Shown: positions 8,682 to 17,010, counted from the first letter of the stretch. The stretch: DNA of 64,000 bases from Clostridium collagenovorans DSM 3089 (GCF_900130005.1 NZ_FQXP01000003.1:907459-971458), one strand, 5' to 3'. Translations and numbers: made by a program. The notes: generated from the sequence alone by a model not told the origin.

Positions 8682-9461
8682 TTATTCTAAATTCAAGTGA
8701 TTTTTTAATAAATATTTTGTTAAATAAAATAATGCCGTAGCTAAAATTCCGCTCCAGATAACCACCCCTATAATACCTGCAATATTGCTTACATACATAA
8801 ATTTTTCTAGTACAAATTTGAAAACTGTTGTTGTTAAAAATGCTATAATCCAACTAATTATAAAAAATATTATAAACGCAACTGGTATTCTGTGCTTATT
8901 AAATCTACCAACTTGAGCAAAAGAAAGAGATGCATATATGCACAGTAGCGGCAATGTATAATTAATCACTATACCAACTGGAATTAAAATAACCAATGAA
9001 ATAATTTCCCAATTTTCTAAAGTTATCATACTTATAAGTCTTGGCAATTCTGATTTCAATGCAACAAAAGCCTCTGCTATTTCTTTAATTGTTATTGAAT
9101 TAGTAGCCATAATCATAAATGCTAAAATAGCAATAATCCCTGCCAAAAATGCCCAAGTCACTGATACTATTAATTTAGATATTATAAGTTCACCTGACTT
9201 TACAGGTAAGGTAAACATAAGATATCCCTCATCTCCTAAGAGATTTTTATTAAACCTTTCAATACAAACCGTCAAATTAAGCACTGCTGTTGCAACAAAT
9301 AAACCCACTAATATTATTATTCCTAATACTGGTACCTTCTCTAAAGCTGGAATGGGCATAGTTATTCTAGTTATAATTGAAACTATAAGAATTGCTATAT
9401 ATAACGGAATAAATTTACGACCTGTAGCCTTAAATTCATATTTTAAAAGTTTTGCTAACAT
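8682..9461 (-). CDS. ABC transporter permease, ABC-2 type
   Basis: Membrane subunit (259 residues) with six hydrophobic segments in the ABC-2 arrangement: a short cytosolic N-terminus MLAKLLKYEFKATGRKFIPL, two helices, a loop containing EGYLMFTLPVKSGELIISKL (the coupling region seen in such permeases), then four more. Its start overlaps the end of the ATPase gene by seven bases, so the two are translationally coupled. Third gene of the GntR/ATPase/permease operon. Cargo is unknown; YtrA-type systems commonly respond to cell-envelope antibiotics. Confidence 0.8.
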   Translation of the reverse strand: MLAKLLKYEFKATGRKFIPLYIAILIVSIITRITMPIPALEKVPVLGIIILVGLFVATAVLNLTVCIERFNKNLLGDEGYLMFTLPVKSGELIISKLIVSVTWAFLAGIIAILAFMIMATNSITIKEIAEAFVALKSELPRLISMITLENWEIISLVILIPVGIVINYTLPLLCIYASLSFAQVGRFNKHRIPVAFIIFFIISWIIAFLTTTVFKFVLEKFMYVSNIAGIIGVVIWSGILATALFYLTKYLLKNHLNLE

Positions 9462-10153
9462 CTGAATACCTCCCTAAATAAAGCATCAATAGATTTTCCT
9501 TTTTCAGCTTTTATATCGTCTACATTTCCTTCAAGCACTACTTGGCCATTATTAAGAAAAATAATATCATCACATAAGCTTTCAATTTCTTGTATAAAGT
9601 GAGTAGCAAGTACTATACTACTATCCTCAGAATAATTTTTTATAATAGTGTTTAATATATACTCCCTAGCCGCTGGATCTACCCCACCAATTGGTTCATC
9701 TAAAATATATATACTCGCCTTTCTAGACATAACAAGTATAAGTTGTACCTTCTCCTTCGTTCCCTTTGACATTGATTTTATTTTACTTTTCATATCTATT
9801 TTTAAAGCTTTCACCATATCTAAAGCCTTAGCTCTATCAAAGTCCACATAAAAATCATCAAAGAAATTTATAAGTTCTTCTACCTTCATCCACTCACTTA
9901 AATAAGTCCTTTCTGGTAAATAAGCTACTACAGCTTTAGTTTCTATACTTGGATGCATACCATTAATTAATATCTCTCCATCACTGGGTTGAAGAAGCCC
10001 ATTTATTAACTTTATCATTGTACTTTTGCCGCTTCCATTAGGACCTAATAGCCCAACTATTTTTCCTTTACTTATACTAATATTTACATCATTTAAAGCA
10101 ACTTTACTTCCATAATCTTTGCTTAAATGCTTTATTTCTAATATATTATCCAT
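9455..10153 (-). CDS. ABC transporter ATPase
   Basis: ATP-binding subunit (232 residues) of an export-type ABC transporter. Walker A GPNGSGKST lies at about residues 36-44 and Walker B IYILDEP near 150, while the signature is the relaxed form MSKGTKEK, as in many ABC-2 partners. It directly abuts the regulator gene (stop 10154, start 10153) and overlaps the permease gene. Partner subunit and regulation follow from the operon; the substrate does not. Confidence 0.85.
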   Translation of the reverse strand: MDNILEIKHLSKDYGSKVALNDVNISISKGKIVGLLGPNGSGKSTMIKLINGLLQPSDGEILINGMHPSIETKAVVAYLPERTYLSEWMKVEELINFFDDFYVDFDRAKALDMVKALKIDMKSKIKSMSKGTKEKVQLILVMSRKASIYILDEPIGGVDPAAREYILNTIIKNYSEDSSIVLATHFIQEIESLCDDIIFLNNGQVVLEGNVDDIKAEKGKSIDALFREVFRC

Positions 10154-10522
10154 CTAATCCATCTCCCTTAAATAATCTTCTATTAATTCCACAAGTTCAT
10201 TTTTACTATACCCAAGAGGCATAAGTCCCTTGATAGTTTCTTCAATGATTTTGTTTGCATAATTATTTTTAACACTTTTTATAAGCATTGCATCATCAGT
10301 AACGAATCTACCACTTGTTCTTTGGCTATAAATAAGATCTTCTCTTTCTAATTCAGAAAGAGCTCTTTGCATTGTATTAGGATTAACTCCCGCCTCCTGA
10401 GCCATATCTCTTACTGAACTTAATTTTTCTCCAACTCCTATTTTACCGGATATAATATCAAATTTAATTTTGTCAACAAGCTGTATATATATAGGTTTGT
10501 CTGGATCAAAATCCCAAGGCAT
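10154..10522 (-). CDS. GntR-family repressor, YtrA subfamily
   Basis: DNA-binding regulator of 122 residues. The N-terminal winged helix starts PIYIQLVDKIKFDIISGKI and includes GEKLSSVRDMAQEAGVNPNT, the GntR signature, followed by the wing TSGRFVTDD. Only about 45 residues remain for a C-terminal dimerisation helix, the short form that defines the YtrA group. AAGGAG precedes the ATG. It is first in its operon and a perfect inverted repeat overlaps its own promoter, so autoregulation by repression is likely. Confidence 0.9.
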   Translation of the reverse strand: MPWDFDPDKPIYIQLVDKIKFDIISGKIGVGEKLSSVRDMAQEAGVNPNTMQRALSELEREDLIYSQRTSGRFVTDDAMLIKSVKNNYANKIIEETIKGLMPLGYSKNELVELIEDYLREMD

Positions 10523-10536
10523 TGTATCAACTCCTT

Positions 10537-10587
10537 ATTGTATTAATTTCTTAATACAATAATATGACTATTGTTATGTTTTGTCAA
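10537..10587 (-). promoter_or_regulatory. YtrA-operon promoter with overlapping operator
   Basis: On the minus strand TTGACA (10587-10582), 17-bp spacer, TATTAT (10564-10559). A perfect 10-bp inverted repeat attgtattaa/ttaatacaat with a 4-bp spacer occupies 10537-10560, covering the end of the -10 box and the start site, between promoter and ribosome site. Confidence 0.8.
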
Positions 10588-10610
10588 TACTACTTTATAA
10601 AATAAATAAA

Positions 10611-10652
10611 AAAATAGTTTACAAAGTTACTTTTAACTTTGTAAACTATTTT
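10611..10652 (-). terminator. Terminator of the ArsR/NifX operon
   Basis: Perfect 18-bp stem (10611-10628, 10635-10652), 6-nt loop, long T-run on the minus strand. Confidence 0.9.
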
Positions 10653-10676
10653 CACATCAAGTCTTATAAATTTTTA

Positions 10677-11048
10677 TTAGTGATGTCCACAACCATCATG
10701 GTTACAGCTATGATTTTTAGGGAATTCATTTAAATTACCTTCATTGAAAGCTTTTATATTATCTTCTATAGTTCCTGATACAGCTCTAAAAACCTTAATG
10801 CCTAAAGAGTTTAATTTAGTTATAGCACCTGCTCCTATACCACCTACTATTACTGCATCTACAATCTCACCTGATAAAGCTTTTATAGGTTGACACTTTC
10901 CATGCTCATGACCTAAATCTCCATTACCTACTGTCTTAACTTCACCTTTTTCTAAGTCACATATTACAAATACTGGTGCTGATCCAAAATGTCCATATGG
11001 AACACTTTTCATCCCCTCATTAGATTCTACTGGAAAACAAAGTCTCAT
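10677..11048 (-). CDS. NifX/NifB-type dinitrogenase cofactor domain protein
   Basis: Small protein (123 residues) of the dinitrogenase iron-molybdenum cofactor biosynthesis fold, found also in many non-nitrogen-fixing anaerobes. Visible landmarks are GHFGSAPVFVICDLE near residue 19, the GIGAGAITKLNSLGIKVF segment near 70, and a histidine/cysteine tail NHSCNHDGCGHH likely to bind metal. The start at 11048 is set by GAGGAG just upstream; an open frame to 11081 begins inside the previous gene. It follows the ArsR gene with almost no gap, so it is probably part of a metal- or redox-responsive pair. No nif genes are nearby. Confidence 0.85.
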   Translation of the reverse strand: MRLCFPVESNEGMKSVPYGHFGSAPVFVICDLEKGEVKTVGNGDLGHEHGKCQPIKALSGEIVDAVIVGGIGAGAITKLNSLGIKVFRAVSGTIEDNIKAFNEGNLNEFPKNHSCNHDGCGHH

Positions 11049-11050
11049 AT

Positions 11051-11428
11051 TTACTCCTCCTCTAATAATCTTTTGCAACATCCTTTAGTTGCTTTACAAC
11101 TTTTTTGACATCGCAGCATATTAAAATCATTTATATTTAACTTAGTATTAATTAAGCTAATATCTTCATATAGTAAAACTTTCAAGAAATCCATAGATGA
11201 TTCTAAAACCTCTTTGTTTAAATCATAAGTAACGTAATACCCCTTCTTATATCCTCTTATTAATTCAACATCCTTTAAAATCTTAATATGTTGAGATACC
11301 GCAGCCTCAGAAATTTCTAAGTGTTTAGCAATCCCTTTAGCACACATATTTCTTTTAGATAATAATATCAAGATTTTTATTCTTGTTTCATCGCCTATGG
11401 CCTTAAAAACCTTAACCTGTTCCTTCAT
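11051..11428 (-). CDS. ArsR-family winged-helix repressor
   Basis: Regulator of 125 residues. The DNA-binding part is typical: FKAIGDETRIKILILLSK, then the recognition helix region ISEAAVSQHIKILKDVELI and wing GYKKGYYVTY. The C-terminus is unusual, with cysteines in LRCQKSCKATKGCCKRL that could form a metal- or redox-sensing site, although the classical ELCVC motif of helix 3 is absent (CAKGIAKHL here has one cysteine). First gene of a two-gene operon with a perfect inverted-repeat operator overlapping its promoter. Confidence 0.88.
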   Translation of the reverse strand: MKEQVKVFKAIGDETRIKILILLSKRNMCAKGIAKHLEISEAAVSQHIKILKDVELIRGYKKGYYVTYDLNKEVLESSMDFLKVLLYEDISLINTKLNINDFNMLRCQKSCKATKGCCKRLLEEE

Positions 11429-11451
11429 ATTCTCTCCTTACTTTCACTTAG

Positions 11452-11505
11452 TTTAATTAAGTGATTGCTTAATTAAATAATAATACTCTTAACTATTTTT
11501 TTCAA
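11452..11505 (-). promoter_or_regulatory. ArsR-operon promoter and operator
   Basis: Minus strand TTGAAA (11505-11500), 17-bp spacer, TATTAT (11482-11477), directly followed by a perfect inverted repeat tttaattaag/cttaattaaa with 6-bp spacer at 11452-11477. Repressor bound there would block the start site. Confidence 0.75.
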
Positions 11506-11693
11506 GTCTTTTATTATATATTTTTTATTAATTATGTAATTTTATATTGATACATATTATAACACCCGCAATACAGTGATTTTATTCTTTCTATTAATTA
11601 ACTTAAAGCTAAAAATGTAATTTGGGCTTATTCACTATACTATATTTTTAATAATTAAACTTACAACTTAAAATAGTACCTATTAAAGAAAAT

Positions 11694-11724
11694 AAAAAAC
11701 TGAAATCATTACATAATTTCAGTT
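11694..11724 (-). terminator. Terminator of the ArsC-like gene
   Basis: 9-bp stem aactgaaat/atttcagtt (11698-11706, 11716-11724) with a T-run on the minus strand. Confidence 0.8.
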
Positions 11725-11768
11725 TTAATTGAACTTTTATAAGCTTCTTCAAAATTTTTATCTTTGTT

Positions 11769-12116
11769 TTAAATTAGCTCTTTATAATTATCTTCCTTAA
11801 ATCCTATTACAACCTTATCTTCTTTTACTAGTATAGGTCTTTTCACAAGCATTCCATCACTTGATAATAACTCAGCAATATCTTCCTTGCTCATGTCTTT
11901 AACCTTATCTTTAAGGTTCATTTCTTTATATAATTTACCACATGTATTAAAGAATTTTTTTGGCTCTAAGCCGCTCATTTCCATCCACTTAAGAAGCTCT
12001 TCTTTACTTGGTTTTTCTTCTACTATGTTTCTATGATTAAACTCTATATTATTATCTTTTAAAAACTTAGATGCTTTTTTACATGTTGTACACTTTGGAT
12101 ATTCTATAAATAACAT
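11769..12116 (-). CDS. ArsC/Spx-family thioredoxin-fold protein
   Basis: Protein of 115 residues in the ArsC/Spx/YffB family. It begins MLFIEYPKCTTCKKASKFL with a CxxC pair at residues 9 and 12, followed by the IVEEKPSKEEL motif, the long helix region of the family, and KRPILV near residue 92 (the cis-proline loop). The CTTC pair and overall length fit YffB/MgsR/Spx relatives; true arsenate reductases need a single N-terminal cysteine and arsenate-binding arginines, which cannot be confirmed here. AAGGAGTG precedes the ATG. Monocistronic, with its own terminator. Confidence 0.82.
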   Translation of the reverse strand: MLFIEYPKCTTCKKASKFLKDNNIEFNHRNIVEEKPSKEELLKWMEMSGLEPKKFFNTCGKLYKEMNLKDKVKDMSKEDIAELLSSDGMLVKRPILVKEDKVVIGFKEDNYKELI

Positions 12117-12250
12117 ATTACTACACTCCTTAATTCTTTACTTTTCTATATATTAACCTAACTATAGTGATATAATCAACATTTTTCTTAATTTTCTATT
12201 TATTATTGGTTTTCTATAAATACTCATAATACTTATCTCACTTTAAAAGC

Positions 12251-12700
12251 CTATTTACTTAGATATAACATTTCCATATGAGGTATATCATCCTCTAAAT
12301 AAATATCTGATACTTCTTTAAAGCCTATGCTTCTATATAAATCCAAAACATATTCTTGAGCTGAAATCCTAATAGCCTTTTCATTTAATTCTTTTTCTAC
12401 AAAATTAATAGCTATTAATAGCATATCTTTTGCCAATCCTTTTCTTCTACATTCAGAGTTCACAACAACTCTTCCTATAGATACCTCATCTTCATAAGAA
12501 ACCCCTTTCTTAACTACACGTAAATATGCCTTAACCGCTTCTCCTTCCATAGAAAAAATATGGTAGGAATTTATATCCTTATTATCACAATCCTCATAAG
12601 GACAATTTTGTTCTACTATAAAAACTTCATTTCTTAGCTTTAATATGCCATATAGCTCCGTTGTTGTCAGTTCCTCAAAGCTTTTTATAATCCATCTCAT
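12251..12700 (-). CDS. elaA: GNAT N-acetyltransferase, ElaA type
   Basis: Acetyltransferase of 149 residues. The N-terminal segment FEELTTTELYGILKLRNEVF followed by VEQNCPYEDCDNKD is the signature of the ElaA group, and the acetyl-CoA loop appears as VVNSECRRKGLAKDMLL (R-x-x-G-x-A), with QEYVLDLYRSIGFKEV as the C-terminal motif B. A GGAGG site precedes the ATG. The acceptor substrate in ElaA proteins is not established. Single gene. Confidence 0.85.
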   Translation of the reverse strand: MRWIIKSFEELTTTELYGILKLRNEVFIVEQNCPYEDCDNKDINSYHIFSMEGEAVKAYLRVVKKGVSYEDEVSIGRVVVNSECRRKGLAKDMLLIAINFVEKELNEKAIRISAQEYVLDLYRSIGFKEVSDIYLEDDIPHMEMLYLSK

Positions 12701-12777
12701 AACTTATCCTCCTAAAGTTTTTACTATATAGTTATTTTTTAGTATATCAATATTTTTTAATTCTTTGCAACAAAATA

Positions 12778-12823
12778 AAAAATCAACGATATTTTATTTT
12801 TAAACTAATCTTAATCGTTGATT
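12778..12823 (-). terminator. Terminator of the nitrilase/paralog locus
   Basis: 10-bp stem aatcaacgat/atcgttgatt (12781-12790, 12814-12823), with a T-rich tail on the minus strand. Confidence 0.8.
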
Positions 12824-12858
12824 CTTTAAGTTATTTATTATTGTAATTTTTTTCAGTT

Positions 12859-13922
12859 TTAAGCCTTAATTTTCTCTTTTATTTTCTTAAACTCATTTTT
12901 ATTTTCCTTTGTGAATCCAACTAAAACTCCTGAAGACCTTTTGGCTATTTCCTTTATTGACTCATCAAAAGCTTCATTATATTTTTTAGCAACTGTAACT
13001 TTTCCTAAAATGTATTTTTTACCATTATAGGTATGAATAACTATGCTTCTGCTTAATTCCATAGCATAACGCCCCATGTTTTTTCTTCCATATATCCAAG
13101 CTATATCCTTATACCTTATTATAACTATGACTGGATAAAAACTAATTAAATAATCCTTAGTTAAAATTAATCTTTCTCCTTCATATTCTTCGGCATTACG
13201 ATCATCAATTTGCATATATATATCTTGAAGTTTACCTTGCTCTTCAATTAAATCCATCTGTTTTTTAGATTTAAAAATGGCTATTATTTTCTTTACAATT
13301 AATACAACTGATAAACTAATAACAGAAATACAAATTATAATATATGTGTCTACAGAACTTTTAGGATTTGCACCAATGTTTAAATAATATTGTCCTATTT
13401 CAGCCCTTATTTCCTCATCACTTGATACTTGATCATTAAATCCTAATCTAAATTCTTCTATTGCAATTGTCATTAAATCATGTGGTATACGTTTTGATGT
13501 GTCTAATAGCAATTCTTTTTTGGAGGAGTGTCATCCTCTGATTCGCTGTATGTGTACGCTATTATATCCTTGAATTTTTCTTCTTCACCCTCATAAAGTT
13601 TTATAATGTATATATTTTCTTCATCAAAGGCAAAGTGAAATCTTTCTCCTGTATCTTGCTTAAAAAATATAAAATGCTCCTTTTCATAGCTTGCAAATTC
13701 ATCTGTCATCATTTGCATGTCAATTTTAGCATATTGATTATTTCGTGATACATTCTTAAAGTGAATTGCTTCTGGAAGTCTAGCATCTCTTGATTTAAAA
13801 CTAAAAAATAAGATTATTGATGCTATAATAGTTATAATAACACATAGGATTATACACATATATGCCCCTACAAAAGCTATCCTTATCTTGTGCCTTGCAT
13901 TTTTTATACTCATAAAAATCAC
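12859..13922 (-). pseudogene. Frameshifted (or programmed-frameshift) membrane protein, paralog of the gene at 14720
   Basis: Two overlapping frames together encode one protein. The first (13922-13503) gives 139 residues: an N-terminal membrane helix and an extracytoplasmic region ending TPPKKNCY-stop. The second (13512-12859) carries the rest, including a membrane helix and a cytosolic domain with DIAWIYGRK. A -1 shift at A AAA AAG (13521-13515) joins them as TPPKK-ELLLDTSKR, giving 354 residues that align without gaps through the junction to the 352-residue paralog. The second frame has only a TTG and no ribosome site of its own. Either one A was lost from a run of seven, or the ribosome slips deliberately; the sequence cannot decide. 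Confidence 0.85.
13515..13546 (-). other. A AAA AAG slippery heptamer with upstream GAGGA
   Basis: In the zero frame CCA AAA AAG fits the X XXY YYZ pattern used in dnaX-type -1 frameshifting. GAGGA lies about 12 bases upstream and could act as an internal Shine-Dalgarno stimulator, but it can also pair with TCCTC directly before the heptamer. I see no strong downstream hairpin. Confidence 0.5.
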
Positions 13923-13967
13923 CCACTATATAATTTTTTATAAAAATATCCTCTTAGTTTAATTCTC

Positions 13968-14705
13968 TTAAAGTTTTTCATAATACAATATTCCTTTTCT
14001 CCCCAATTCTAAAGTTGATACTACATCCCCTTTCTCATTTATAACAAAGGCTCCTCCAAAATATGGGTCACCTATGTAATTAACTAAAAAGGTAAATGTC
14101 TTAAGCTTTTTTATTCTTTCACAATAATCTTTTTCTTCTTCATCTATCCACCTTTTCATTGAAGCTTCACCATTAAAAAATGATCTTGCAAAAGGAAAAA
14201 GTAAATAATCAGCTTTTAACTCTTTAACTGAATCAAGTATTTCATCATCAAACAAATCCCCGCATATTAGAATTGTCATATTTCCAAAACGTGTTTTAAA
14301 GAGACATGTTCTTTGCCCTTCAGCATAAACTCCATCTACGGATGGATCTCTCCACCCAATAGACTGTCTTCTGTAATTTTCTAGTATTTCACCATTACAA
14401 TCAATGTATATAGCAGAATCATACAAAGTATTCCCTTCTAATTCAAAATATCCTATACATACATCTATATTGCACTTTTTAGCACATTCTCTAATGCTGT
14501 TAATTTCATAAGAATCCTTTGATACTCCTAATTTCAAATCATGTTCGATGTCATCATTATTAATTAACCCTGTTATAGCAGTTTCAGAGAAAACAGCTAG
14601 TTCTGCTTCTTCACTAGCTGACTTCTCTATTCCTAGTACAATGTTTTTAATATTCTGACTTTTGTCATTTTCTATAATTTCATTTACTATAAGTGCTGTC
14701 TTCAT
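13968..14705 (-). CDS. Nitrilase-superfamily (carbon-nitrogen hydrolase fold) protein, catalytic Lys replaced
   Basis: Cytosolic protein of 245 residues with the nitrilase fold. The glutamate of the triad is in AVFSETAITG (about residue 41) and the cysteine in ILICGDLFDD (about 149). The lysine normally found in the Y-R-K motif is arginine: the sequence reads ENYRRQSIGW near residue 113. The protein may therefore be inactive, or may use a shifted lysine. It is preceded by a good ribosome site 14 bp after the upstream membrane-protein gene and followed by that gene's split paralog, so the three probably form one transcript. Confidence 0.8.
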   Translation of the reverse strand: MKTALIVNEIIENDKSQNIKNIVLGIEKSASEEAELAVFSETAITGLINNDDIEHDLKLGVSKDSYEINSIRECAKKCNIDVCIGYFELEGNTLYDSAIYIDCNGEILENYRRQSIGWRDPSVDGVYAEGQRTCLFKTRFGNMTILICGDLFDDEILDSVKELKADYLLFPFARSFFNGEASMKRWIDEEEKDYCERIKKLKTFTFLVNYIGDPYFGGAFVINEKGDVVSTLELGRKGILYYEKL

Positions 14706-14719
14706 AATTTTCCATTTCC

Positions 14720-15778
14720 TTATACCCTAGTTTTTTCTTCTAATTTCCTAAAAGCTTTTTTATTCTCCTGGTTAAATCCTATTAAGGCTTTAGGAGCTTT
14801 TGTCATTAACTCTTGTAATACCTCTTCAAAACTCTCTTTGTTCTTTCTTCCATAACAATCTGTAGTTGCTATAATATATTTTTTCTTGCTTTGATTATAT
14901 ACTACTATAGAATCACTTAAATGAAGTATAAGCTGCCTTCTATTTTTCTGCACATATATCCAACTTATATCATCATATTTTATAATGTCTATCTTAGGGT
15001 AAAAATTAATTAAGTAATCCTTAGTAAGCATTAATTTTTGTCTTTTATAATACTGTGAAGTACTACTATCCATTTGAATATAAAGATTCTCTAATTTAAA
15101 TTGTTTTTCTAATTTTCTTAATGATAATTTAGATATTATTAACAATATAACCCTTACAATCAAAACAAGTATTCCTACTAGTATCAAAACACCGCCTATG
15201 CCCAAATATACATATTGTTTTGTATTTGGAGTAGTTTTAGTATTTAAATAATACTTGCCTATTATATTTATTACTTCTTCATCGCTATATTCATAATTTT
15301 CAAAAACTTCTCTATACTTCTGTACAGTCATTTTCATTAAATCCTCTGAAATAAGTTCCGGCATACCTGCTATAGATATCTTCTCAGGAAGTTTTGTGTT
15401 TTCATCTGAACTGTAAGTATAATCTACTATTTCATTAAATTTTTTAAACTCATCTTTATCTAAATTTATTACATAAATTGAATTATCATCAAGCGCAAAA
15501 TGAAATCTATCAATTGGCTCCTTTGTTTCATAGATATACCTATCTCTTTCAAGTGTCGCAAATTCTTCAGTTAATAACTGTACATCAATTTTAGAGTATT
15601 GATTTTCATTGACTGCATCTAAAAATTCAATTGGTTCTGGCAAATCATTATTTTGCGTATTTATCCAAAAATACCCACTTATTCCCCCCAATACAATTAA
15701 GCATATACATAAAAATATATTTATGTAGTGTTTAGTAAATGTTTTTCTTATTATTTGTCGTCCTTCCTCTTCCTTCAT
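14720..15778 (-). CDS. Two-helix membrane protein of unknown function (intact paralog)
   Basis: I do not recognise a family. The 352-residue protein has a membrane helix at about 17-35, an extracytoplasmic region of about 155 residues with FHFALDDNSIYVINL, a second helix at about 193-218, and a cytosolic domain of about 130 residues rich in beta-type segments (LMLTKDYLINFYP, DDISWIYVQK, DSIVVYNQSKKKYIIAT) that looks like a small pleckstrin-type fold. The C-terminus, ALIGFNQENKKAFRKLEEK, is conserved in the paralog at 12859-13922. It probably reads an external condition and passes it inside, but this is inference. Confidence 0.75.
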   Translation of the reverse strand: MKEEEGRQIIRKTFTKHYINIFLCICLIVLGGISGYFWINTQNNDLPEPIEFLDAVNENQYSKIDVQLLTEEFATLERDRYIYETKEPIDRFHFALDDNSIYVINLDKDEFKKFNEIVDYTYSSDENTKLPEKISIAGMPELISEDLMKMTVQKYREVFENYEYSDEEVINIIGKYYLNTKTTPNTKQYVYLGIGGVLILVGILVLIVRVILLIISKLSLRKLEKQFKLENLYIQMDSSTSQYYKRQKLMLTKDYLINFYPKIDIIKYDDISWIYVQKNRRQLILHLSDSIVVYNQSKKKYIIATTDCYGRKNKESFEEVLQELMTKAPKALIGFNQENKKAFRKLEEKTRV

Positions 15779-16273
15779 AATAACCCCTCGTTATATAATA
15801 TTTTAATAAATTATACCACCTTTTTCATTAACATTTAAAGTATTTTTTTTATTTTTTTTACATATAATTTATATTATTTACATTTTTAATATTTTTTATA
15901 ATAAAACCCTGTTTAATATTGTATCCTTTATGGATAATTTGGATATATAGATATATTTTTTTCTATTACGCTTCATTTATTAAGTGTAAATTCTACTAAC
16001 TTATAAGTTTATACTTCATTCTAATCCTATATTTTAACTGATTTTATATTTATAATATAAAAAAGAACATTAATTAAAAACTATATCTTCTAATTAATGT
16101 TCCTTATACCTTATTTATAGATGTAGTAACTCAATAAAACTATACATCTATATTATATTAAGTTTATATTAAATAAATTTATCCTTAAGACCACAATATG
16201 AAACTACAAAGGTAAATATAATTTATTTTATATAGTACTTATTCTAAAAAACTCTTCATTAAATATGCTAAAC
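15779..16273. other. Intergenic region
   Basis: About 495 bp of AT-rich sequence. It should hold the promoter of the nitrilase locus next to 15779 and contains the terminator at 16061-16102. Between 16107 and 16273 I see no coding or structured element. Confidence 0.5.
16061..16102 (-). terminator. Terminator of the 7-TM gene
   Basis: 12-bp stem gaacattaatta/taattaatgttc (16065-16076, 16091-16102) and a T-run on the minus strand. Confidence 0.75.
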
Positions 16274-16936
16274 TTATCTTTGATTTTTAAATTCCTTATA
16301 TCCCATATAAACTATCCAAACATATGCTAAGGTTTTAGGAATCATTAACATACCTACCCAACTAATTTTACTTGCCCATAATACAACTGGTATGTAAAAT
16401 CCAAAGGATAAAATTATAGCTAAATACATAAATTTAAAACTATTATCCTTATTTTCTTTCGCTTTCTTATAAAATATGTAAATAATTATTGCTCCTAGTA
16501 TAGCAAAAGGAATATTTCTATATACCCCCCATGAAACAGGAGAATGATAATTTAACCATTCATTTTGTGGGAAAAGGCATAAAATAATTCTAACTGCTGC
16601 TAATAAATAGATGCTTATAGTTAAAGACTTATTCTCTTCAGCTTTATATCTTTCTTTCCATACATAGTATAGAATCACATAAAAAATCGTCATTGTTATA
16701 GAAGTAATAAATTTTCCTACTCCTAATGCTGCTGCATGAGCTTCAAGTCCATCGGTTAATAATGCATATGCTCTAGGAACTAAATGGAATGAATCTCCTA
16801 ATCCTAAAATTACTGCCATAAAACCAAAAAGTTTATGTTCACTTTTTGCTTTACTGTTTTTAATCATTTTAACACCTAAAACTATTACAGTTGTTAAATA
16901 AATAACATCAAATAATGTTTCCATAATTGCTTGCAT
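16274..16936 (-). CDS. Seven-helix membrane protein, unknown function
   Basis: Polytopic protein of 220 residues with seven predicted helices and few charged loops. Conserved-looking features are GLGDSFHLVPRAY in the second helix region and a central HSPVSWGVYRNIPFA. The ATG at 16936 has AGAGGTG eight bases upstream; a GTG nine bases earlier would overlap that site. The gene lies directly downstream of a TetR gene and has the same 13-bp palindrome upstream, so it is probably the target of that repressor. I cannot assign a substrate or activity. Confidence 0.75.
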   Translation of the reverse strand: MQAIMETLFDVIYLTTVIVLGVKMIKNSKAKSEHKLFGFMAVILGLGDSFHLVPRAYALLTDGLEAHAAALGVGKFITSITMTIFYVILYYVWKERYKAEENKSLTISIYLLAAVRIILCLFPQNEWLNYHSPVSWGVYRNIPFAILGAIIIYIFYKKAKENKDNSFKFMYLAIILSFGFYIPVVLWASKISWVGMLMIPKTLAYVWIVYMGYKEFKNQR

Positions 16937-16958
16937 AAAAATCACCTCTTCTTAAATT

Positions 16959-16971
16959 TGAACATTGTTCA
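16959..16971. promoter_or_regulatory. TetR operator copy 1
   Basis: Palindrome TGAACA-T-TGTTCA just upstream of the 7-TM gene's ribosome site, identical to the copy at 17593-17605 in front of the tetR gene. Confidence 0.75.
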
Positions 16972-16986
16972 TTTGAGATTATATTA

Positions 16987-17010
16987 AAAATCATACCAAA
17001 GTATGATTTT
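16987..17010 (-). terminator. Terminator overlapping the tetR stop codon
   Basis: 10-bp stem aaaatcatac/gtatgatttt, 4-nt loop. The hairpin begins in the stop codon of the TetR gene. Confidence 0.65.

Noticed and set aside
8644..8853. 69-aa minus-strand ORF
   Set aside because: Overlaps the end of the ABC permease in another frame and the hairpin at 8563-8668; no ribosome site.
11769..12116. Arsenate reductase as part of an ars operon with the ArsR gene
   Set aside because: It is a separate gene with its own terminator, has a CxxC motif of the Spx/YffB type, and no arsenite transporter is nearby.
12859..13512. An independent 217-aa gene starting at TTG 13512
   Set aside because: No ribosome site, and the frame aligns as the second half of the 352-aa paralog, so it is treated as part of one split gene.
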